A stretch of 64,000 nucleotides of DNA from Microbacterium sp. 3J1. Its GTDB lineage: Bacteria; Actinomycetota; Actinomycetes; Actinomycetales; Microbacteriaceae. The notes beneath the pieces are model-generated. The model worked only from the letters and a program-made list of their open reading frames with translations, ran no database searches and had not been told where the DNA came from. Made by a program: the position numbers and the translations under genes. The stretch spans positions 124,001-188,000 of the forward strand of contig NZ_CDWI01000009.1 of NCBI RefSeq assembly GCF_001049495.1. Reading direction: 5' to 3'. Position 1 is the first letter of the stretch. Each line of letters starts with the position of its first letter. Positions 16,765 through 23,586 of this stretch are shown here, piece by piece.

Positions 16765-17157
16765 ATGTACGCCTATCGCATCGCCCGTGCGGCCCAACTC
16801 CTCGGGGTCAGCGACGACACCGTACGGCGATGGGTCGAGCAGGGCGTGCTCCCCGTGACGGATGCCGTGCCCGCCGAGATCCCGGGAGACGCACTCGCCG
16901 CCCGGGCGATCGAGCTCGCGGCCGAGGCGAAGGCATCCGGCGAGGGGCGCTCCAGTGCCCGCAACCGTTTCACGGGGATCGTGACGAGGGTGCAGATCGA
17001 CGGGGTCATGGCCCAGGTCGACATCCAGGCAGGCCCGCACCGCGTGGTCTCCCTCATGTCCGCCGAGGCCGTGCGCGACCTCGACCTCGAAGTCGGGTCG
17101 CCGGCGACGGCATCCGTCAAGGCGACGCAGATCGTCGTCGAGGTCCCGAAGGGCTGA
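16765..17157 (+). CDS. MerR-type helix-turn-helix protein with C-terminal TOBE (Mop) domain
   Basis: 130-aa two-domain protein. Residues 1-30 (MYAYRIARAAQLLGVSDDTVRRWVEQG) form an excisionase/MerR-like HTH. Residues 65-130, with ARNRFTGIVTRVQIDGVMAQVDIQ, form a TOBE/Mop domain that in ModE, ModG and MopI binds molybdate. It lies 1 nt before modA in a tight cluster with modBC and is probably the molybdate-responsive regulator of that operon. The direction of control cannot be read from the sequence. Confidence 0.85.
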   Translation: MYAYRIARAAQLLGVSDDTVRRWVEQGVLPVTDAVPAEIPGDALAARAIELAAEAKASGEGRSSARNRFTGIVTRVQIDGVMAQVDIQAGPHRVVSLMSAEAVRDLDLEVGSPATASVKATQIVVEVPKG

Positions 17158-17158
17158 C

Positions 17159-17938
17159 ATGGACCGCATCCTCCGCCGCACGTTCGTCACCGTCGCCGCC
17201 GTCACCCTCGCCGCTCTCGCCCTCGGCGGCTGCGTTTCGCCCGCGCCGTCCGCGCCCGGCTCGACCGCCGACAGCGATACAGGCGGTGAGATCGTGGTCT
17301 ATGCCGCCGCCTCGCTCGCCGATGCCTTCGACGAGATCGGGGAGGCCTTCACGGCGGCGCATCCCGGTGCCGCGTTCACTTCCGTCTACGACGGCTCGTC
17401 GACGCTCGTCGCGCAGCTCGCCGAGGGCGCACCCGCCGATGTCTTCGCCGCCGCTGACGAGGCGAGCATGCAGAAGGCGGCGGCGCTGACGGACGAGTCC
17501 ACTCTGTTCGCGTCGAACACCCTCGTCATCGCGGTTCCGGCAGGCAACCCCGCCGACGTGCGCACGATCGCCGACCTCGCCGAGGTCACCACGATCCTGT
17601 GCGCACCCGAGGTGCCCTGCGGCGCCGCATCGGCGACACTCCTCGACCTGGAGGGCGTGCGCGTCGACCCCGCGAGCCTCGAGCAGAACGTCACCGCGGT
17701 GCTGACCAAGGTCGCCACCGGGGAGGCGGATGCAGGTCTCGTCTACGCCACGGATGTGATCGACCGCGACGACGTCGAGGTCATCGTTCCCGCAGCTGCC
17801 GCCCAGGTCGTGAACCACTACCCGATCGCGACCCTCGACGACGCGCGGAACCCCGACGCGGCTGCGGCCTTCGTCGCGTTCGTCCTGTCCGACGCGGGAC
17901 AGGCGATCCTCGCGGACCACGGTTTCGGAGCTCCGTGA
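17159..17938 (+). CDS. modA: molybdate ABC transporter substrate-binding lipoprotein ModA
   Basis: 259-aa lipoprotein with lipobox LGGC (C25). IVVYAAASLADAFDEIGEAF, YDGSSTLVAQLAEGAPADVFAAAD and DAGLVYATD are the oxyanion-binding segments of ModA. It captures molybdate (or tungstate) outside the membrane and hands it to ModBC. Its stop overlaps the modB GTG (GTGA). Confidence 0.95.
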   Translation: MDRILRRTFVTVAAVTLAALALGGCVSPAPSAPGSTADSDTGGEIVVYAAASLADAFDEIGEAFTAAHPGAAFTSVYDGSSTLVAQLAEGAPADVFAAADEASMQKAAALTDESTLFASNTLVIAVPAGNPADVRTIADLAEVTTILCAPEVPCGAASATLLDLEGVRVDPASLEQNVTAVLTKVATGEADAGLVYATDVIDRDDVEVIVPAAAAQVVNHYPIATLDDARNPDAAAAFVAFVLSDAGQAILADHGFGAP

Positions 17939-18723
17939 GCGCCGCGCGCGACACGGGATACGCGCCGCGTGCGCTGGCGATCCCGGCGCTCATCGGTCTC
18001 GCCTTCCTCATCCTGCCCCTGGCCGCCCTGATCGCCCGTGTCGAATGGTCGACGTTCGTCGCCGACGTGACCTCCGAGGCGGCGCGCTCGGCGCTGCTCC
18101 TGTCGCTGGGCACGGGACTCATCGCCACGCTGCTGTGCATCGTCGTCGGTGTTCCGCTCGCGCTGTTCATCGCCCGCTCAGGCCCGCGACTCGCGGCGGT
18201 GCTCCGGGCGGCGGTGACTGTTCCGCTCGTGCTTCCGCCCATGGTCGGCGGGGTCGCGCTGCTGTACCTCTTCGGCCGCGCGGGGTGGCTCGGAGGACTC
18301 GGCATCTCGTTCAGCACCCCGGCGGTGGTGCTCGCGCAGACCTTCGTGGCGCTGCCGTTCCTCGTGCTGGCGGTCGAGGGAGCGGTGCGGACGTCCGGCG
18401 TCGAGTACGAGCGCACCGCTGCGGCGCTCGGCGCGGGGCGCTGGACGATCCTGCGCCGCATCACCCTGCCGCTCGCCGCCCCGGGCATCGTCGCCGGCGT
18501 GGTGCTCTGCTTCGCCAGGGCGATCGGCGAGTTCGGCGCCACGGCGCTCTTCGCGGGCAACCGCCCGGGTGTGACGCAGACCATGCCCCTCGCGATCTAC
18601 ACGGCTTTCAACGGTGCCGGGGTGTCTCAGGGCGCCGCCGTCGCACTCGCCCTCCTCCTGCTCGCCACCGCGATCGTCGTGCTGCTGCTCGTGCGCGGGT
18701 GGCGTCCGGGAGTGGGCCGATGA
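17935..18723 (+). CDS. modB: molybdate ABC transporter permease ModB
   Basis: 262-aa inner-membrane permease with five to six helices and the ATPase-contact loop EYERTAAALGAGRWTILRRITLP, followed by ARAIGEFGATALFAGN typical of ModB. The GTG start at 17935 (MSAARDTGYAP) overlaps modA, and its stop overlaps modC (TGATG-type, ATGA). Confidence 0.94.
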   Translation: MSAARDTGYAPRALAIPALIGLAFLILPLAALIARVEWSTFVADVTSEAARSALLLSLGTGLIATLLCIVVGVPLALFIARSGPRLAAVLRAAVTVPLVLPPMVGGVALLYLFGRAGWLGGLGISFSTPAVVLAQTFVALPFLVLAVEGAVRTSGVEYERTAAALGAGRWTILRRITLPLAAPGIVAGVVLCFARAIGEFGATALFAGNRPGVTQTMPLAIYTAFNGAGVSQGAAVALALLLLATAIVVLLLVRGWRPGVGR

Positions 18724-19775
18724 GCGCGGTCGACGGTCTGCGGGGGCGGATCGTGGTGCCTCGCGAGCATTTCGCCGTCGACGTCGCGCTGCAGGTGCCG
18801 ACCGGTTCGACCGTCGCGATCATGGGTCCGAGCGGGGCGGGCAAGTCGACGCTGCTGCACGCGCTGGCCGGGTTGGAGCCTCTCGTCGACGGAGAGATCG
18901 CCGTCGAAGGGCGGATCGTCGACCGGGTCGCGTCGCCGCGCGTCCGCACTCCTCCGATGCACCGGGGCATCGTGCTGCTCGGACAGAAGCCGCGACTGTT
19001 CCCGCATCTGTCCGTGCGCGAGAACGTCGCCTTCGGTCCTCGCGCGGGACGCGCCGAGGCCCGCGCGGCCCGTAGAGGCGCAGACGACTGGCTCGAGCGG
19101 GTCGGGCTCCCCGGGGTCGGCGACCGCATGCCGCATGAGCTGTCCGGCGGAGAACAGCAGCGCGTCGCCGTCGCTCGCGCGCTCGCCGCGTCACCCCGCG
19201 TCGTGCTCCTCGACGAACCGCTCGTCGCCCTCGACCCCGAGACGGCGGGGGACATCAGACGGATGCTGCGCGACCAACTCGCGTCGACCACGACGATCGC
19301 CGTCACGCACGACGCTGCGGACGCGGTGGCGCTGGCCGAGGACCTGGTCGTGATCGAGGCGGGTCGGGTCACGCAGGAGGGCGCCGTGCGCGAGGTGCTC
19401 GCCGCCCCGGCATCCGCTTTCGTCGCGTCGATCGCGGGGGTGAACCGACTTCTCGGCGTGGCGGGCGGCGGTCTGTGGCGAGACGGGGACGTGGCGTTGA
19501 CCAGCGCCGATTCCGCCTCACGCTCGCTCGCCGCGACGGAGGGCACCGCGCTCGCGGCGGTGTTCCGGCCGTCCGATGTGCGGGTCGTCCCGGGGGCTGA
19601 CGAGAACTCGTGGAAGGCGTCCGTCACGCGCGTCGAGCCGACGCTCGCCGGCGTGCGCGTGCACACCCACCGTGGGGCCGTCGACCTGCCCCTCGCCGAG
19701 GCCGCGGGCATCGACGCGGGGGATCGCCTCCGGTTGCGCATCGACCCCGCCGCTGTGCGCTTCGTCGCGGCCTGA
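18720..19775 (+). CDS. modC: molybdate ABC transporter ATP-binding protein ModC
   Basis: 351-aa ATPase. Walker A GPSGAGKST, signature LSGGEQQR, Walker B VVLLDEP and the H-loop TIAVTHDAADA are intact. A C-terminal region of about 110 residues (from INRLLG-like ending) corresponds to a TOBE/Mop domain that senses molybdate. It completes modABC. Downstream the DNA becomes a pyrimidine-rich tract and repeats. Confidence 0.94.
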   Translation: MSAVDGLRGRIVVPREHFAVDVALQVPTGSTVAIMGPSGAGKSTLLHALAGLEPLVDGEIAVEGRIVDRVASPRVRTPPMHRGIVLLGQKPRLFPHLSVRENVAFGPRAGRAEARAARRGADDWLERVGLPGVGDRMPHELSGGEQQRVAVARALAASPRVVLLDEPLVALDPETAGDIRRMLRDQLASTTTIAVTHDAADAVALAEDLVVIEAGRVTQEGAVREVLAAPASAFVASIAGVNRLLGVAGGGLWRDGDVALTSADSASRSLAATEGTALAAVFRPSDVRVVPGADENSWKASVTRVEPTLAGVRVHTHRGAVDLPLAEAAGIDAGDRLRLRIDPAAVRFVAA

Positions 19776-19904
19776 GTCCCGCGTCACCGCCCCCGTCCCT
19801 TCCCGTCCCGTCCCTCCCCGCCCCGCCCCGTCCGGTCCCGTCCCGTCCCTCCCCGCCCCGTCCCGCCTCGTCCCTCCCACCCGTCCCGTCCCTCCTACCC
19901 GGCC
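19776..19904. repeat. polypyrimidine low-complexity tract downstream of modC
   Basis: About 130 nt composed almost only of CCCGTCCC, CCCTCCCC and CCCGCCCC words on the plus strand. No coding support. It runs directly into the GGATGGCTGG repeat copy at 19905. It may act as a transcription end or form triplex/i-motif-like structure, but that is inference. Confidence 0.8.
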
Positions 19905-19995
19905 CCGTCCGGATGGCTGGCGGATTCCCGGATGGCTGGACGGATGCTGCCGTGTGTCCAGCCATCCGTGACATCGCCAGCCGGATGAACCGTCC
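19905..19995. repeat. 91-bp GGATGGCTGG repeat, copy 1
   Basis: Starts CCGTCCGGATGGCTGG, contains a second CGGATGGCTGGACGGATGC block, then CCAGCCATCCGTGA and ends near GAACCGTCC. It forms a direct repeat with 20070-20160 (same length, roughly 90% identical). GGATGGCTGG and CCAGCCATCC within one copy are inverted, so the element can fold. Confidence 0.85.
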
Positions 19996-20069
19996 CCGTC
20001 CGCCCACCCCGCCTACCCCGTCCGGATGCAGCCCACCCCGTCCGAATGCGGCCCGCCGCCTCGTCCCTC

Positions 20070-20160
20070 CCGTCCGGATGGCTGGTGGATGCCCGGATGG
20101 CTGGACGGATGCTGCCACACGTCCCGCCATCCGTGAAATCGCCAGCCGGACGAACCGTCC
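20070..20160. repeat. 91-bp GGATGGCTGG repeat, copy 2
   Basis: Second copy of the element at 19905-19995, offset 165 bp and separated by another pyrimidine-rich spacer (19996-20069). The start CCGTCCGGATGGCTGG and end CGAACCGTCC are conserved. A third, diverged copy is the translated insertion in kdpB (538-631, opposite strand). Confidence 0.85.
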
Positions 20161-20238
20161 CACCCCGCCCACCCCGCCCCCGACCTGGCAATATGCCGGT
20201 GGTCGGGCGCGAGCGGGCCCCGGTACCGAGGGCGCCGG

Positions 20239-20277
20239 TAGTCTCGGAACATGACGGGGACCGGGGAAGCGCGATGA
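20239..20277 (+). promoter_or_regulatory. leaderless eight-codon leader ORF coupled to moaA
   Basis: TAGTCT (20239-20244) is followed by 6 nt and an ATG at 20251. That ATG opens an 8-codon ORF (MTGTGEAR) whose TGA (20275-20277) overlaps the moaA ATG (20274-20276). GGGGACCGGGGAAG inside it can serve as ribosome site for moaA. The arrangement suggests that moaA is translated by coupling to a leaderless micro-ORF. Confidence 0.5.
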
Positions 20278-21362
20278 CGGCCGTTCCGGTCGTGATCGGC
20301 ATCCGCGCCCCGCATGCGGATGCTGCGACAGCCGCCCCCACACCCGCTTCGCAGGGCCTCGTCGACACCCACGGCCGTGTGCACCGCGACCTACGGATCT
20401 CGCTCACCGATCGCTGCTCGCTGCGCTGCACCTACTGCATGCCTGAGCAGGGCAACGAGTGGCTCGCGCGCAGCAGCATCCTCTCGACCGACGAGATCGT
20501 GGAGGTCGCCGAGGTGGCGGCCTCGCTCGGCATCCGCACGTTCCGTCTCACCGGTGGCGAACCGCTGCTGCGGGCCGACATCGTCGACGTCGTGCGGCGG
20601 ATCTCACGGATCCAGGGTGAGGACGGGCCCGTCGAGGTCGCGATGACGACGAACGGGATCAGCCTCGCGAAGAAGCTCCCCGACCTCATCGATGCAGGCC
20701 TGACCCGCCTGAACATAAGCATCGACACGGTCGATCGTCAGCGCTTCGCCGATCTCACGCGGCGCGACCGCATCGACGACGTGTTCGAGGGCATCGCGGC
20801 AGCGGCGGCATCCGAACTCCGCCCGCTCAAGCTCAACACCGTCGCGATGCGCGGTGTGAACGACGACGAGCTGCCCGACCTGGTCGCGTTCGCGATGGAG
20901 GTCGGTGCCCAGCTGCGATTCATCGAGCAGATGCCGCTCGACGCCGGGCACACGTGGGATCGCGCCTCGATGGTGACGCGCGAGGAGATCCTCGAGAAGC
21001 TCGCCGCGCGGTGGACCCTCGAGCCCGTCCCCGGACGCGGTGGAGCGCCTGCGGAGAAGTGGCGCATCGACGGCGGACCCCACGAGGTCGGCGTGATCGC
21101 CTCGGTCACCGCTCCGTTCTGCGGCGCGTGCGATCGGCTGCGGCTGACGGCCGACGGACAGCTGCGCAACTGCCTGTTCTCCAACTCCGAGTACGACCTG
21201 ATCGGCGTGCTGCGCGGCGATCCGGCATCCGCACCCGGTCACCGCGCCGAGGGGATTGCGGCCATGCTGCGCTCCTGTGTGCACGGCAAGCTGCCGGGTC
21301 ACGCGATCAACGACCCGTCGTTCCTGCAGCCGGCTCGCGGAATGAACGCCATCGGCGGCTGA
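20274..21362 (+). CDS. moaA: GTP 3',8-cyclase MoaA (radical SAM)
   Basis: 362-aa radical SAM enzyme for the first step of Moco synthesis. The SAM-cluster cysteines are in DRCSLRCTYCMPEQG (C48, C52, C55), TGGEPLLR follows, and the C-terminal GTP-binding cluster is in FCGACDRLRLTADGQLRNCLF. The C-terminal Gly-Gly (AIGG) required for activity is present. ATG 20274 is used; the ribosome site lies in an overlapping leader ORF. It stands apart from the other moa genes. Confidence 0.96.
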   Translation: MTAVPVVIGIRAPHADAATAAPTPASQGLVDTHGRVHRDLRISLTDRCSLRCTYCMPEQGNEWLARSSILSTDEIVEVAEVAASLGIRTFRLTGGEPLLRADIVDVVRRISRIQGEDGPVEVAMTTNGISLAKKLPDLIDAGLTRLNISIDTVDRQRFADLTRRDRIDDVFEGIAAAAASELRPLKLNTVAMRGVNDDELPDLVAFAMEVGAQLRFIEQMPLDAGHTWDRASMVTREEILEKLAARWTLEPVPGRGGAPAEKWRIDGGPHEVGVIASVTAPFCGACDRLRLTADGQLRNCLFSNSEYDLIGVLRGDPASAPGHRAEGIAAMLRSCVHGKLPGHAINDPSFLQPARGMNAIGG

Positions 21363-21400
21363 GATGCGCCGCCTTCGGCGGCTGAGATGCGCCGCCATCG
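21354..21400 (+). terminator. possible hairpin terminator after moaA
   Basis: The end of moaA and the following bases contain GCGCCGCC and GGCGGCTGAGATGC twice, so GCCGCC can pair with GGCGGC in two alternative hairpins (for example 21368-21373 with 21377-21382). There is no U run. Confidence 0.3.
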
Positions 21401-21402
21401 GC

Positions 21403-21488
21403 GTGCACGATTCAGCAGAGAACGCCCGTTCCGCGCGCGCGGAGCGCCGTTCCGGCCCGGATGCCGCCGTTCATGCTGAATTGTGCAC
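21403..21488. repeat. 86-bp palindromic intergenic repeat, family A copy 2
   Basis: Left end GTGCACGATTCAGCA and right end TGCTGAATTGTGCAC are 15-bp inverted repeats with one mismatch. Length is exactly that of the copy at 9131-9216; GAGAACG after the left end is shared. It lies between convergently ending moaA and the M20 amidohydrolase gene. Confidence 0.85.
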
Positions 21489-21523
21489 GGGGAACCGGGC
21501 GCGCCCACAGCGCCGGGCGAGCC

Positions 21524-22738
21524 TCAGCCCAGGAACTCCCGCGCCGCGGCCGACAGTGCGGTGACCCCGACCTCGATCGTCGGGTGGATCTCCGGCGCGA
21601 AGTAGGGGGAGTGGTTGGTCGGCACGTCCTTGTCGAGCGTGCCCGCCGCCATCGCCGCCGCGAACCTCTCGGGGTCGACGCCGCCCCAGAACCAGAAGAC
21701 GAGCGGCGCACCGGTGTCGCGGGCGAACCACGAGACGTCCTCACTGCCCGTGAACATCCCGGGGTCGACGACCGACGCCTCGCCCAGCGCGCGCTGCAGC
21801 GCCGAGGTGACACGGGCGGTCGCATCCGCGTCGTTGATCGTGGGCGGCAGGGTGTGGTCGGTGCGGATCTCGGGCTCGCGCTCGGCTCCGGATGCCGCGG
21901 CCTCGGCCCGCACGATCCGCTCGACACTCGCGAGCACCCTGTCGCGCATCTCGTCGTTCGGGTAGCGGAGGCTGAGCTCGAGCTTGGCCTCGGCCGGGAT
22001 GATGTTGTTCTTGAGTCCGGCGTGGATCGAGCCGACCGTCACGACGGCCACGTCGCGCGGGTCGACCTCGCGCGACGTGATGGTCTGCAGGCGCATGACG
22101 GTCGCCGCCGCCATCACGACGGGGTCGATCGTCGAGTGCGGGCGCGAGCCGTGACCGCCGCGGCCGTGCAGGGTGACGGTGAGACCGTCGGATGCCGCCA
22201 TCTGCGTGCCGGGGCGGACGCCGATCGTTCCGGCGGGCAGCGGGGTGACGTGCTGCCCCAGCACGATGTCGGGGTGCGGTACGAGATCCCGCAGTCCGTC
22301 GTCGAGCATGGCTCTGGAGCCGGCGCCGTACTCCTCGGCCGGCTGGATGAGCACGACCAGGGTCCCGGACCACTCCGACCGTTCTGCCACGAGCCTCTCG
22401 ACGGCGCCGATCATGGCGGTGACGTGCATGTCGTGCCCGCACGCGTGCATGACGGGCACGGTGTTGCCGGAGGGGTCGATGCCGGTGGCGGTGCTGGCGT
22501 AGGCGAGTCCGGTGAGCTCCGCGACGGGAAGGGCATCCATGTCGGCGCGCGCCCAGACGACGGGGCCGTCGCCGTTCCGCAGCACGCCGACGACGCCCGT
22601 GACTCCGACGCCCTCGTGCACCTCGAGCCCGAGATCCCGCAGGTGCCCGGCTGCGATGCTCGCCGTGCGCGTCTCCTGGAACGAGAGCTCCGGATGCTGG
22701 TGCAGGTCGATGTAGAGCGCTTCGAGGTCGATCGTCAT
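21524..22738 (-). CDS. M20 family amidohydrolase (metallopeptidase-like)
   Basis: 404-aa zinc-dependent hydrolase of the M20D group (N-acyl amino acid / indole-acetyl amino acid / hippurate hydrolase type). It contains DLHQHPELSFQE, WARADMDALPV, MHACGHDMHVTAMIGA, QPAEEYGAGSRAMLDDG with the catalytic acid, a dimerisation domain with GRGGHGSRPHSTIDPV, and a C-terminal NHSPYFAPE. The ATG 22738 follows a TAGGCT element (22751-22746) by 7 nt, so it can be transcribed leaderless from within the end of tetR as well as from the tetR promoter. The natural substrate is unknown. Confidence 0.9.
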   Translation of the reverse strand: MTIDLEALYIDLHQHPELSFQETRTASIAAGHLRDLGLEVHEGVGVTGVVGVLRNGDGPVVWARADMDALPVAELTGLAYASTATGIDPSGNTVPVMHACGHDMHVTAMIGAVERLVAERSEWSGTLVVLIQPAEEYGAGSRAMLDDGLRDLVPHPDIVLGQHVTPLPAGTIGVRPGTQMAASDGLTVTLHGRGGHGSRPHSTIDPVVMAAATVMRLQTITSREVDPRDVAVVTVGSIHAGLKNNIIPAEAKLELSLRYPNDEMRDRVLASVERIVRAEAAASGAEREPEIRTDHTLPPTINDADATARVTSALQRALGEASVVDPGMFTGSEDVSWFARDTGAPLVFWFWGGVDPERFAAAMAAGTLDKDVPTNHSPYFAPEIHPTIEVGVTALSAAAREFLG

Positions 22739-22748
22739 GGCCCCGAGC

Positions 22749-23396
22749 CTAGTCGCGGGTGTACGACTCCAGCGCGGGTCCGGGGTGCAGCACGCCGTTG
22801 ACGATCGCACGGATCGCGAACTCGCTCGCCTCGCCCAGGTCGAACACGTCGCGGTGCAGCAGCCACTGCAGCTGCAGACCGTCCATGACGGCGAGGATGC
22901 TGGCCGCCGCGGTCGCGATCGTGTCGGGTTCGGTCACGCCCTGCTGCGCGCACAGCTCGTGGAACGCCTCGGTGACCTCGCGTCGAAGAGTCGTATAGCG
23001 CTCCTCGAAGTACTCGCGACCGGGGTGGTTGTCGGTCACCGACTCCGACGACAGGACGGTGTACGCCTGCACGATGCCCGGCCGGGACTCGTTCGCGATC
23101 GCCGTGCGCACGAGGTGCATGAAGAGCTCGGGCCCCCCGGGGATGTGCTTCTCGGCGAGTTCGGCGACGTCGGCCTGATCGCGGTACGCGAGCACTTCGA
23201 GGAGGAGCTTCTGCTTCGAGCCGAAGTGGTGGAGGACTCCGGCGTGGGTGATCCCGACCTGCTCGGCGACGTCGGCGAGGGTGCCGTTCGTCGAGCCCTT
23301 GTTGCCGAAGATCTCGACGGCCGCCTTGAGGATCTGCTCGCGTTTCTCGCGGGTGGCGGGGCGCACGTTCACCGGCGCGACGGCATGCTTCGACAT
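22749..23396 (-). CDS. TetR family transcriptional regulator
   Basis: 215-aa repressor with an N-terminal TetR HTH (TREKREQILKAAVEIFGNKGSTNGTLADVAEQVGITHAGVLHHFGSK, read in two parts) and an all-helical ligand domain of about 150 residues. It is divergent from the SBP-ABC-GH3 operon, and two TTACTG-type inverted repeats lie between. It precedes the M20 gene by 10 nt. The probable ligand is linked to the imported oligosaccharide or glycoside; this is inference. Confidence 0.92.
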   Translation of the reverse strand: MSKHAVAPVNVRPATREKREQILKAAVEIFGNKGSTNGTLADVAEQVGITHAGVLHHFGSKQKLLLEVLAYRDQADVAELAEKHIPGGPELFMHLVRTAIANESRPGIVQAYTVLSSESVTDNHPGREYFEERYTTLRREVTEAFHELCAQQGVTEPDTIATAAASILAVMDGLQLQWLLHRDVFDLGEASEFAIRAIVNGVLHPGPALESYTRD

Positions 23397-23458
23397 GGTC
23401 CCTCCTCACCTGCACGGGCTCTCGAACGGGTCGGCGTCGATCCTGCATCGGATCGTAC

Positions 23459-23516
23459 TTGCCAACTCTACTTACTGACGGGTAACCTCGCACCAGCTTA
23501 CTTTCTCGCCAGTAAG
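23459..23516 (+). promoter_or_regulatory. promoter of the ABC-GH3 operon overlapped by TetR operators
   Basis: TTGCCA (23459-23464), an 18-bp spacer and TAACCT (23483-23488) form a plausible promoter. TTAC-TGACGG-GTAA (23472-23485) overlaps the spacer and -10, and CTTACT-TTCTCGCC-AGTAAG (23497-23516) lies just downstream. The two palindromes are related (TTACTGRCGRG on one strand). Confidence 0.55.
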
Positions 23517-23586
23517 CAAATCGCATCGGATGCCCGAGCCTCCGGAGCGCTCACAGCACAACGACCCGTGCCCCCAAGGAGAAGCA

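Noticed and set aside
19996..20273. Moco riboswitch before moaA
   Set aside because: A leaderless promoter geometry at 20239 and low-complexity DNA upstream make a structured 5' leader unlikely; no aptamer consensus seen.
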